DNA from: Pelecanus crispus
Taxonomy: Eukaryota > Chordata > Aves > Pelecaniformes > Pelecanidae
DNA: 64,000 nucleotides
Assembly: GCF_030463565.1 (NCBI RefSeq)
Contig: NC_134660.1
Coordinates: 1,538,001-1,602,000 of the forward strand
Direction of reading: 5' to 3'
The notes below the pieces were generated by a model, which worked only from the letters and a program-made list of their open reading frames with translations, had not been told where the DNA came from and did not search any database. Below are positions 11,232 through 23,870 of the stretch, piece after piece (the stretch's first letter is position 1; each line of letters starts with the position of its first letter). The translations under genes and the position numbers were made by a program.

Positions 11232-12335
11232 ATGCTCACAGCGGTCTGCGGCTCCTTGGGGACCCAGCCCTCCGACGCGCCCCGCGCCTCTCCGAGCCAC
11301 CTCGACCTGCAGCCACTGCAGCCCTTCCAGCCCCACGGCAGCGCCGCGGCGGGCGCCGCCGACTTCGCTTCCCCGCTGCCCCCGCCGGAGCTGCCGCTGG
11401 CGGGTCCCGAAGCCGCCGCCGCCTTCGCCACCCCCGGCACCTACGAGCCCCATGGCCCCCCGCGGTTAGAGCTGCCCGCCGAAGGCCCCGCCGCCCCTGG
11501 CACCTACGCCAAGCTGCTGCCGGCTGCCCCGGACATGGCGCATCCCTACGAGCCTTGGTTTCGGCCCCCCCATCCCGCTCCCCCCGGCGAAGAGGGAGGC
11601 GTCAACTGGTGGGACCTCCACGCCGGAGCCAGCTGGATGGAGCTGCCCCCCGGGCAGGGCGGGGGGCTGCAGGTGCCCGGGCACCCTGGTTTGCCGCCAG
11701 CCCTAGGGGGGTACGGCGGGGGGGAGCACCAGCTCTGCGCCCCCCCCGCCCACCTGCTGCCCCCCCCCACCCAGCACCTCCTGGGACCGGAGGGGGCGAA
11801 GGTGCTGGAGGGACCCCCCGAGCCCCAGGGGCCGGAGGCGGAGGGCGGCGGGCGGCCGAAAGGCGCCCGTCGTGCCGTGCCGCGGGGCGGGGGGCAGGCG
11901 GCGTGCCGCTGCCCCAATTGCCAGGAGGCGGAAAGGGGGGGTCCCTGCCCCGAGGGGGTGAAACGCAAGCACCTACACAACTGCCACATCCCCGGCTGCG
12001 GGAAGGCGTACGCCAAGACCTCCCACCTGAAAGCCCACCTGCGCTGGCACAGCGGCGACCGGCCCTTCGTCTGCAACTGGCTCTTCTGCGGCAAGCGCTT
12101 CACCCGCTCCGACGAGCTGCAGCGGCACCTCCAGACCCACACCGGCGCCAAGAAATTCGCCTGCCCCATCTGCGGCCGCGTCTTCATGCGCAGCGACCAC
12201 CTGGGCAAGCACATGAAGACGCACGATGGGGGCAAGGACGGGGGCGAACCCGAGGTCAAGGGCGCCGGGGACCCGTCGGCCGGCAAGGGAGGCAAGAGGG
12301 AGTCGGAGGGGGGTAACGCCGCCCCCACAAACTGA
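11232..12335 (+). CDS. SP6: Transcription factor Sp6 (epiprofin)
   Basis: A single coding exon gives 367 aa; the human protein is about 376. Sp/KLF zinc-finger activator of epidermis, tooth, hair and limb ectoderm, acting in the nucleus on GC boxes. The N-terminus [10 protein letters not shown] is the signature of Sp6 rather than Sp7, Sp8 or Sp9. The Buttonhead box is CxCPxC at C225-C230. Three C2H2 fingers follow: C251/C256/H269/H273, C281/C286/H299/H303 and C311/C314/H327/H331. The middle region is Pro/Gly/Ala-rich with a conserved WWDLH block. The start was chosen because MLTAVCG is the family N-terminus and lies 34 nt inside an exon whose acceptor is 11190-11197. An in-frame ATG further upstream at 11040 lies in the intron and is not used. 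The frame is intact. The downstream neighbour SCRN2 matches human gene order. Confidence 0.97.
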   Translation: MLTAVCGSLGTQPSDAPRASPSHLDLQPLQPFQPHGSAAAGAADFASPLPPPELPLAGPEAAAAFATPGTYEPHGPPRLELPAEGPAAPGTYAKLLPAAPDMAHPYEPWFRPPHPAPPGEEGGVNWWDLHAGASWMELPPGQGGGLQVPGHPGLPPALGGYGGGEHQLCAPPAHLLPPPTQHLLGPEGAKVLEGPPEPQGPEAEGGGRPKGARRAVPRGGGQAACRCPNCQEAERGGPCPEGVKRKHLHNCHIPGCGKAYAKTSHLKAHLRWHSGDRPFVCNWLFCGKRFTRSDELQRHLQTHTGAKKFACPICGRVFMRSDHLGKHMKTHDGGKDGGEPEVKGAGDPSAGKGGKRESEGGNAAPTN

Positions 12336-13019
12336 GCCGCTGAGCCCCGGGGGGGGACGCGGATGGAGGTGGGGGAGGACCCGGGGGCCAAGGGGACCCT
12401 TCGGGGCCGGTCTCCGATGGGTGTCGGTTTTGGGAGGGGGGGTGCGCAGGGCTGGCACCTTGTGCTCAAAGCGGTGGCGAGGGGGCGGACACGCTGGGGG
12501 GGTGCCGGTTGGGGAGCGCCGGAGCCGCAGCTGCCCCGCGGGGGTTTCACTTGTCCCGCTCCCGCTCTCCCGCCCCGGTTCCCCCCCATCCTCCCCCGGC
12601 TTCCCAAATCTTTTTTTCGGGAGGCTGCTGGCAGGCGGCGGGGCTGTTTGGGAGGAACATCAATGGGAGCCGAAGGAGCAGGCGCTGCCCGGGCACGTCC
12701 AGCCCCAAAGGGGAGGAAGGAGAAGGAGAAAGGGAGAGAGGAGAAACCCGGGAGCCTTCGCTCGGGGAGGACGGCTGCAGCCCTCCGGCCCCTTCCCCGT
12801 GGTTCCCCACAAACCCTTGGCGTCCCGGGCTCGGCCCCCCCCCAGCGCCAGCCCAGCTTTTTCGCCACCCGTGTGGTTTTGGCACCCGCAGGGTTGCCCA
12901 CAGGGGCTCGGGGGGTGCCCACGGCCCCCTGCCCCGGCTGGGGATGCTGGGCCAGTGGGGGTCCCACATCCCCTGCAGCCCCGCTTTGGCTGGGGAGTTT
13001 GGGGGGTGCAAAAAACTTC

Positions 13020-13073
13020 TTTTTTTTTTTTTTTTGGCCCAAATTGAGGCTAAAATGGGAAAAAAAAAAAAAA
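13020..13073. repeat. T16 / A14 inverted homopolymers
   Basis: A run of 16 T (13020-13035) and a run of 14 A (13060-13073) flank 24 bp. Transcribed from the plus strand this can fold as a U-A stem in the SP6 3' UTR. Confidence 0.85.
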
Positions 13074-13369
13074 GAAATCCCGCTCGGATGAGCGGTGGCG
13101 GGGCCGTGGGGGGCCGCGGCGGGCGCGTGGCGCGGCGGCGGGCGGTTGCCCAAGCGCACACCTGCAGCTTTCCCACACCCACCGCCGCGGCCCCGGGCGG
13201 GAAGCACACAAGGCAGCCGCGGTCCCGGGAGAGCCGGGGCGGCCACATTCCTCTGGCCTGGCACGGCCACGCTGCCCGCCGCCCCACGACCCCCGCCTGC
13301 CCCCCCGGCGCCCCGCGGCCGTCGCTCCCCGGGGACCCCGCGACTGTGGGGGATCTCCCCCGGGCGTTG

Positions 13370-13820
13370 CTGCCCATCTCCCGGGGACCCCATTGCCCTC
13401 CTCCCCCGGGGACCCCATTGGGGACCGCAGCCGTGCCCCTGGGTGTGCTGCAGGTCCCTCGGGGACCCCGTATCTCCAGGGGACCCCGGCTGTCCCCCTC
13501 CCGTGCATGCTGCCTGTCCCCCCGGAGCCATCCATCCCCAGGACCCCAAATCTCCAGGGGACCCCAGCTGTCCCCCCCGTGCATGCTGCCCGTCCCCCCG
13601 GCACCCCGTAGCCATCCCTCCCCGGGACCCCGTATCTCCAGGGGACCTCTGTCTGTTGTCCCCCACCCTGTGCATGCTGCCTGTCCCCCCGGGGACCCCA
13701 AACTGCCCCTTCCCAGGTCCCTGTATCTCCTGGGGACACCCTGGGGCGTCCCCCACCAGGGACCCCGTATCTTCCCTCCCTGGGGCCGTCCCCCTTTCCC
13801 CAGGGGACCCCATCTCTGTC
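13370..13820. repeat. Diverged minisatellite around GGGGACCCC
   Basis: Recurring TCTCCAGGGGACCCC and TGTCCCCC...GTGCATGCTGCC blocks every 60-100 bp. Lies within the inferred SP6 3' UTR. Confidence 0.7.
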
Positions 13821-14209
13821 CTTCCCCCCCTGGTTGATGGTCCGCAAAACTCTTGGGTTTTGGTCCTTTTGGGTCTTATCCCCCCGATTTTGGCAGAACC
13901 CCTTGGACACAGAAGGAGACGCTGAACCTGGGACCGGGGGGCGTGTTGGGGGCCAGTGCTGGGGGCTGCTCTAACCCCCCCAGCCAGCACCAGTTCACAC
14001 CGGTTGGGAATCCAGGGAGGGGGGAGATTGGGGGGGGGGCTGATTTCCCGGCGTGGCCCCATCCTGGGGGGCTCGGAGGCGCCCCGTGTCTGGGGCTGTG
14101 GGGGCTGCCCGGGCTCGGAGCACCCCGGGGCCTGGGTGGGAAGGGGTGGAGGTGAAGTGGAGCGGGGTCCGTGCCCAGAGGGCACCCCGAGGCCTTCGGT
14201 TTCAATTGT

Positions 14210-14267
14210 TTTATTATTATTATTAATTATTAATTATTATTATTATTAATTATTATTATTTTATTAA
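14210..14267. repeat. (ATT)n microsatellite
   Basis: Imperfect ATT/ATTA repeat of 58 bp, the most AT-rich spot of the window, in the inferred SP6 3' UTR. Confidence 0.95.
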
Positions 14268-15454
14268 GGTGAAGCCAGGCTTTGCCACTCAGGCAGAGTG
14301 GACGTCTTGGGCTGAAGCTGTGGCCGTGGGCCTTACGGATGGGGAGGGGGGTAGGACCCCCTTAGAGGGTCTCGTCCCTGTCCCCATCCCCGTCCCCGTC
14401 GGTGCGCGAGGGCCGATGCCAGCCCCACTGCGCCGTGGGGCCGGGGACGAGCCGTGGGGCTGGAGAAACCCAGCACGAGGTGAAGTCTCGCTGGGGGGTC
14501 CGTGGGGACACGTCCCCAGCCCCGGCACGGCCGCCACCGTCCCTCCGCAGGACTCGGGTGACCTGGGCTGCCCGCAGCTCTCGAAGGACGTCCCCGACTC
14601 CAGCATTTGCCTTTTCCAGCACAAAATTCCCCCTGGGTGCCCCCCGGATGGGATTTCACCTCTCGAGGGGGACCCTGGCGGGGCTCAGGACCCTCCCCGG
14701 GGTGCCGCGGCGTCACGCTGGCGGCTCATCGGATTTTGGTAGCCGAGCCTGGCTCTGGCAGCGGCCGGGGGCTCCAGCGTGTCGGGGTCCCCCGTGCTGC
14801 AGCTGCCAGGGCAGGTTTGGGGGGGCTGCGGCGGGGGCACCCCAAGGGTGGGCTGGGGAGGGAACCGCCGAGCAGGGGGTCCCGTGGCGATGCCGGGGTT
14901 CAGCCTCGCCACGCTGCCCCCCTCCCCCCCGGGGGCTGGGCCCCCCCACCCGGCTCCGAACCCCGGCGGGGGGCTGCGAGGAGGGGCCCCAGGTGTGCTC
15001 TGCCCCCGCACCCCCCCGGGGCCCTGCCTGCCGCGATGGGGCAATGAAGGCTGTAAAACCGGGTGGGGAGGGACGGAGGCCGGCTCCCACCCGCCGAAAC
15101 CAGTCCAGCCTGCTGCGGCGTGGGGATCCCGGCCCCGCGCCCCGAACCGCCGCGTCTCCCACCCCCGAGCCGCCTCCCCGGGGCAGGGAGGAACCGGCCC
15201 AGCCGGGGGCCCCGGGTGTCCCCCCCACACCCTGAACCCCAGCCCGGGGCGGGGGGCGGCTGCGGGGGCGCAAAGGGAAGCGGGGGACCCCGGGAGCGGG
15301 GTGGCCCGAGGGGTGCTGAGGCCGGGGGCGATGGGTGCCCCCCCCACCCCCACCCCCCCGGGGAGGGGAGTTTGTGCTGTGAAGAGGCGGCGGGGGCTGT
15401 GGGTTTGGGGGTGGGTTGTTGTTTTGGTTGGTTTTTTTTTTTTTTTTGTACTGG

Positions 15455-15460
15455 AATAAA
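15455..15460 (+). terminator. SP6: Poly(A) signal AATAAA, SP6
   Basis: Canonical AATAAA preceded by a T20 tract and followed about 20 bases on by a GT/T-rich CGTGTTTTCC element, the usual arrangement for 3' end formation. Confidence 0.6.
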
Positions 15461-15780
15461 CGCCGCGTGTTTTCCACGCCCCGGCTCTCCGGCTGCGTCT
15501 CTGCCGGGGGTCCCAGGCGTCCGCGCACCCTGACCCCCCCCTCCACCAAAATCTCTGCTGTCCGGGCACCCCGACCCCCACCCTGGCCTCGGGCCTGCGA
15601 GGCTGCTCGGGTGGGGGTGCAGGAGGGGGGTGTGGGGGTGAGGAGCGGCTGAGCCCCCCCCGGGGGGGCTGCGTCCCGCACCCCTCCGGGCTCGCCGGGA
15701 CGCGCCGGGCGGGCGCCCAGGGTCCCCCCGCGGGCAGGGTGCTGCGGAGGGGCCGGGGAGGGCGGGGCGCTGCCACGGGG

Positions 15781-19678
<3,898 letters not shown>

Positions 19679-20071
19679 ACCCCGCGCAGGTGGGTGGGCT
19701 GGGTCCCCCCCCACGGCATTGCTTCTGGATAGGGGATGACAAAAACCTTCCCGGTGCCCGGCCCCGGCTCCTCGCCTCCTCCCGCCACGGATCTGCTGCT
19801 GACGGCGTGGTGGGGAACGGCTCGACCTGCCTGGGGGTGCGGAGCCTCTAGCCCCCCTAACTTGCCCTGGAGGAATCAGCACTTTTGGGAGGTGGCCGTG
19901 GCCTGAAATGCGGGTGCGGAGGGAAGGAGAGGGACGTGGAGCAGGCTTTGGAGTCCTGCCCACAGCCCGGCATGTTATTTCCCACTGTCAGGCAGAGCTG
20001 CCTGCGCCCGGCCCCTCTGGGGCTGGCTGTGGGGCTGGGGGCTCCGTGGCAGACAGGCGGGTCAGTGTAGG

Positions 20072-20077
20072 AATAAA
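20072..20077 (+). terminator. SCRN2: Poly(A) signal AATAAA, SCRN2
   Basis: Canonical signal 394 nt after the SCRN2 stop. It lies within 16 bp of the opposite-strand ATTAAA assigned to LRRC46, so the two transcripts probably overlap at their 3' ends. Confidence 0.8.
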
Positions 20078-20082
20078 GAGAC

Positions 20083-20088
20083 TTTAAT
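20083..20088 (-). terminator. LRRC46: Poly(A) signal ATTAAA, LRRC46
   Basis: On the minus strand the sequence reads GGGATTAAAGTC. ATTAAA is the commonest variant signal. It overlaps the in-frame TAA of the longest LRRC46 reading. Confidence 0.55.
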
Positions 20089-23080
20089 CCCAGCTGCGCG
20101 GTGCCGTGCTGGTGCGGGGTATTTGGGGTAGCTGCCTATTTCTTGCTCCTTTGGCGTGAGTCTCCTCCTCCAGAGCTTTGCTCCGGGGCTGGCTCCTGCC
20201 AGGAGCTCGCCGGGGCTGCGGGCAGGCGTGCTGCCTGCCGGGTCCTGGCAGCGGTGGCAGCTGCGTCCCTGGCTTTGCTTGGGGACGGGGCTGAGACCGC
20301 CTGGGTCCCGGGGCTGCGATGCAGGCGGCTCCCTGCCTGCCTGGGCTCAGCGGTGCGGGAGGCAGCAGCAGATCCCGACGCTCCCGCAGCTCCTCCAGCT
20401 CTTCCAGACGGGTCCGGTGTTCCTCCAGGGTCTGCCTCTGCCTCCGCCGCGAGTGCCCGGCCAGCTCCCGGTGCAGATCCGCAAAGAAATCTGCCAGGGA
20501 CGGAGGGAGGGAGAGGGAGGAGAATTACAGGAGACCTGGCAGGGCCACCTGAGCTCCCTGCCGCTTCTGTCGCTCCTGGGGATGGAGGGACCGGCCTGCT
20601 TAACCCCCACGCGTGCAACATGTCCTGCTTCAGTCTGCGCACCCTTGCCTGCAGTGAAAGGGCCACTTGGCTCAGAGAGCAACTCGTCGTCTTCATCCTC
20701 GCTGCTGGAAGAGCCTCCTTCCTCCTCTTCCTCACCCAGGCCACCGTGGACCAGCTGGGCATCCAGCTGCAGGAGGTGGGGCAGGGCTCCTAGCACCAGC
20801 TCCCTGCAAGCACCCAAGGAAGAGCGGATGTTCCCCCGCCATGTGGCATCGCCTTGGGGCTGGGGGTGCGTTGGGGTGGCACTGAACCCCCCTGGCACCG
20901 AACCCCCCCGGCACCGCTCTGCCCTGCCCACCCCACAGCCTGGCCTGGGCACAGATTCCGATTTCTGGGGTTTGGGGGGGGGGCTCAGGCTGTATTTGAT
21001 ATCTGGGGGGGCTGTACCCTGCTGAGGGGCTCACGTGGTTTGAGGGACTTGATCTCGCCCTCTGCTCTCTCACACAGGCTCCCCCGACCCACCTGTACCC
21101 GTGCTGGTGGGTGCATTCGTTTCCCGTTAAGTCAAGGAGACGGAGGGTGCGGGGCAGCTCGTCTGCGGAGATCAAAGAGAAGGCAGAAGGGTGCTGAGAT
21201 GGGACCTGACACCCCCCTCTGCCAAACCCCGGCACCCCCCGGCTCTTGCAGCTCCTCACCCACTCCCGAGGCGACAGCCCTGCCGTGGGAAGCAGCGTCT
21301 CGCCTCACAGCTGGGGAAACTGAGGCAGGGAGGGCGGGAATGTGTATTGCACACACTCCCGTGTGAGAGCTGAGGGTTTTCCCTTTCCCAGGCCCTCACT
21401 GTTCCCTTTCTCACCCCTGTCTGCAAGCAGAGGGCCTGGTGCCACAATAGCAATGCTGCAGAGGAAGGGAGGGAGATATTATCCCTCTGTCCCTCCCTCT
21501 TCTGCCAAAAATCACCCACTGGAGGAGCCGGCTGAAAGATGCAGGAAGGGTTGTCAGGGCTGGAGCAGCTTTGCCATGAGGTTGGAATCCCTAAGTCTCA
21601 TCCGAGCCGCTGAAACGTTCTGCCGGAGCAGGACACGAGGTGGAAGCAGACAGCTGGAGTCTGCAGTGGAAGGGACGGCTCAAACCTGGCCCCCGGGCTC
21701 CTCTGCTGTCACGCTGGAACAAGTGGGACAGCCCCAGGGTGGCTCTGCTGGGGCTCTGGCTGGGACCCGAGGGCCAGAGGCCCAGGTGGATCCTGGACCA
21801 AGGATCTGCTGGTGTTTCCCTGGTACCTGAGGCATGTTTTGGGCAGACACAGGCCACGTCCGGACCCGTTCCTGCCTCTCACCTGGGTCCAGCGTCTGTA
21901 TCTGGTTGTGGGACAAGTCCAGGATGCGCAGGTGTCGCAGGGGCTGCAGGTTCTCCACTCTGCGGATGCGGTTTCCAGCTAGGGAGAGGAAGCTGCAGAG
22001 CACAGGGAGGGCAGTGGGGTGAGGCGGGAGGATGCCACGGCCCCCCAGGGTCAGAGCCAGCGGCACCAGGCTGTCAGGGGCTGCAGCTCGAACCCCCCCG
22101 GCTCTGCCAAGGGAAGGAGGGAGCCCTGCTCTCCTCTGCCCATGGGAAACGACCTCCTTGGGGGCAGGAGCTGCCCATACCGCAGGTTGGGAAAGCAGCC
22201 CAGATTCTCAATCTTCTCAATTTGGTTCTGGGGGAAAAAAAAAAAAAAAAGCAACACGTTTTTCTACTGCGTGAAAAATCAGACTTCGGGAGCACCCCGG
22301 AATCACTCCAACACCTCACAGAGGTGACATGATGTCCCACCAGTGCCACGGGAGTTTTATGGAGAGGGTCTGGGGCTGCATGGCACGGGGAGCCCGGCAA
22401 AGCTCAGGAGGACCCTAAGGCTCCTCATGTGGGTTTGAAAAACATGGAATGGCTGCCGCCAGGCCCTCACTCAAATTCCGTCAGTGGCACTGTCATCGGA
22501 GGGGAGCGCTGCCAGCCCCTCTGGCCATGCAGAGGCAAAACTCTGGAGCAGAACTGGGGGTGTTTGCGGTGCCCCTGAGGAGGTCTTTACCTGCAGGACC
22601 GGAGCTGATCTCCACTGCCTGGCGCCTGCCGCAGCACCTTACCTGCTGCAGGTAGAGGCTGTGAATCTCCCGCAGGCTCTGGAGCCTCCCGATAGCACAG
22701 ATGTTCTCCCGGTCCAAGCGGATGGTCGGGGGGGAAGCCGGCTCCATGGATCTAGAGGAATCATCGAATTGTTTAGGTTAGAAAAGACCTTTAAGATCAT
22801 CCACTCCAACCATTAACCTAGCACTACCAAGTCCACCACTAAACCAGTGAAGGGGAGAGTCATAATTTCATGTTTCCTGGCGTGGTGGCTGGAAGCAGGT
22901 CTACAGGCAAGACCCAAGGAAGAGGGGTGCTCGGGGTGCCCTTTGTGCCAGCAGACCCTCCCCAGGCGATGCTGGTGGGCTCTGCGCGGGTGCTCACCGG
23001 TTCTCTGGGTGCGGAGGCTGCTGCAGCCCTCGGCTCCTCATGGCGATGAGGCTGTTGGTGAGGGTCACCCCTGGGGACAT
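20084..23080 (-). CDS. LRRC46: Leucine-rich repeat-containing protein 46
   Basis: A small LRR protein with a C-terminal coiled coil, of the ciliary/flagellar LRRC type. Coding exons in transcription order: 23080-22998, 22751-22643, 22227-22181, 21992-21883, 21162-21093, 20803-20649 and 20490 to the end; phases join throughout. The LRRs read IRLDRENICAIGRL, LREIHSLYLQQNQIEKIENL, LSLAGNRIRRVENL and ILDLSHNQIQTLDP, then DLTGNECTHQHGYR as the LRRcap. An acidic EEEEEGG...EDEDDE tract and a coiled coil (ADLHRELAGHSRRRQRQ) follow. The frame stays open to TAA at 20084-20086 (326 aa; human about 321). Another frame ends at 20136 with RQRSKK and a Ser/Ala/Pro-rich tail more like the mammalian one, so one base may be missing in the last exon. 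Start: MSPGVTLTNSLIAMR aligns with the mammalian N-terminus; an upstream exon is possible. Confidence 0.9.
20641..20649 (-). other. LRRC46: GC-AG intron donor in LRRC46
   Basis: The exon ending at 20649 is followed on the minus strand by CAG|GCAAGG, a strong match to the GC-donor consensus. No GT fits the required phase. The acceptor is TCCCTGGCAG before 20490. Confidence 0.75.
22757..22850 (-). mobile_element. CR1 LINE 3'-end fragment
   Basis: Read on the minus strand it gives GATGATCTTAAAGGTCTTTT, CTAACCTAAACAATTC and GATGATTCC, the typical 3' end of older avian CR1 subfamilies, about 95 bp long. Same orientation as LRRC46. Its 3' end runs directly into the splice acceptor of the second LRRC46 coding exon. 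Confidence 0.88.
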
Positions 23081-23439
23081 CTGCTCACGGCCTGTAGGAA
23101 ACTCAGAGTGTCAGGGCCCAGTGCAGTGGCGTCCGGCCCCCCACGCTGACACATGAGCAGGCCACTCAATGGCTCCCTCACCCCCAAGCAGGGTCTCCCC
23201 CTGCCCAGTCATGGTGGGGGGGTGGCCTGGATCCTTGTCCCTTCCTGGGACCCTTGGGTGGGTGTGTTGGGGGGGCTGGGCTGGCCCCACTGCTCCCTGC
23301 AAGGGGAAGGGTCCTGGGGCAATGGGGGGCAGAAACCTGTGGGCTGGGGGGGGTCGGTGGGGACAGGGCTGCTGGGCTGGGGGGGATCAGCGCTGGGACC
23401 CCCAGGTGGGGCAGAGAGACCCCAGGGCCTGGAGGGACC

Positions 23440-23715
23440 ATGGGGCTGGGATCCCTGGGCTGGGGGGCACAGAGACCCTGGGGCCGGGGTCACTGCGACC
23501 AGGGTGCCCGGGTGGGGGGCACAGAGACCCCGGGGCCGGGGGAGGGGGTCACCGGGACCAGGCCACCCGGGCGGGGGACACAGAGACCCCGGGGCCGAGG
23601 GGGGGTTACCGGGACCAGGCAGCCCGGGCGGGGGCACAGAGACCCCCGGGGCCGGGGGGTTACCGGGACCAGGCCGCCCGGGCAGGGGCACAGAGACCCC
23701 GGGGCCGGGCTGCCG
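23440..23715. repeat. About 58-bp minisatellite
   Basis: Five units containing CAGAGACCCCGGGGCCGG and ACCGGGACCAGGC. Lies in the 5' intron or upstream region of LRRC46, close to the shared promoter. Confidence 0.92.
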
Positions 23716-23719
23716 GGGG

Positions 23720-23870
23720 GCGGGCGCGGCGCAGGCCGCAGCGTGCCCGTTGCTAGGAGACGGGCGGCCCCGGAAGGGGCGGGGCTTCGGGCGCGGCTCC
23801 CCCTGGCGGCGCGGCGCGTCCTCTCGGCGCATGCGCGCCGCGGCTCCACCGCCTCCCCACAGCGGCAAAG
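23720..23870. promoter_or_regulatory. Candidate bidirectional promoter LRRC46 / MRPL10
   Basis: CpG-rich, TATA-less segment directly upstream of the MRPL10 start codon, and the only promoter-like DNA upstream of LRRC46. It holds GGGGCGGGGC and CGCATGCGCGC (NRF-1-like, GCGCATGCGC), the latter usual for mitochondrial ribosomal genes. The element at about 23828-23838 is exact for the NRF-1 core. Confidence 0.6.

Larger units (their letters stand above)
12336..15480 (+). other. SP6: SP6 3' UTR (inferred)
   Basis: No coding sequence follows the SP6 stop for 5 kb. The first canonical poly(A) signal on this strand is AATAAA at 15455-15460, just after a T-rich tract. The inferred 3' UTR of about 3.1 kb includes a T16/A14 inverted pair, a (CCCCGGGGAC)-like segment at 13370-13830 and an ATT microsatellite. 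Earlier polyadenylation cannot be excluded. Confidence 0.55.

Noticed and set aside
11546-14185. 879-codon minus-strand frame antisense to SP6
   Set aside because: Shadow of GC-rich SP6 coding sequence plus 3' UTR; third-position GC keeps the antisense open.
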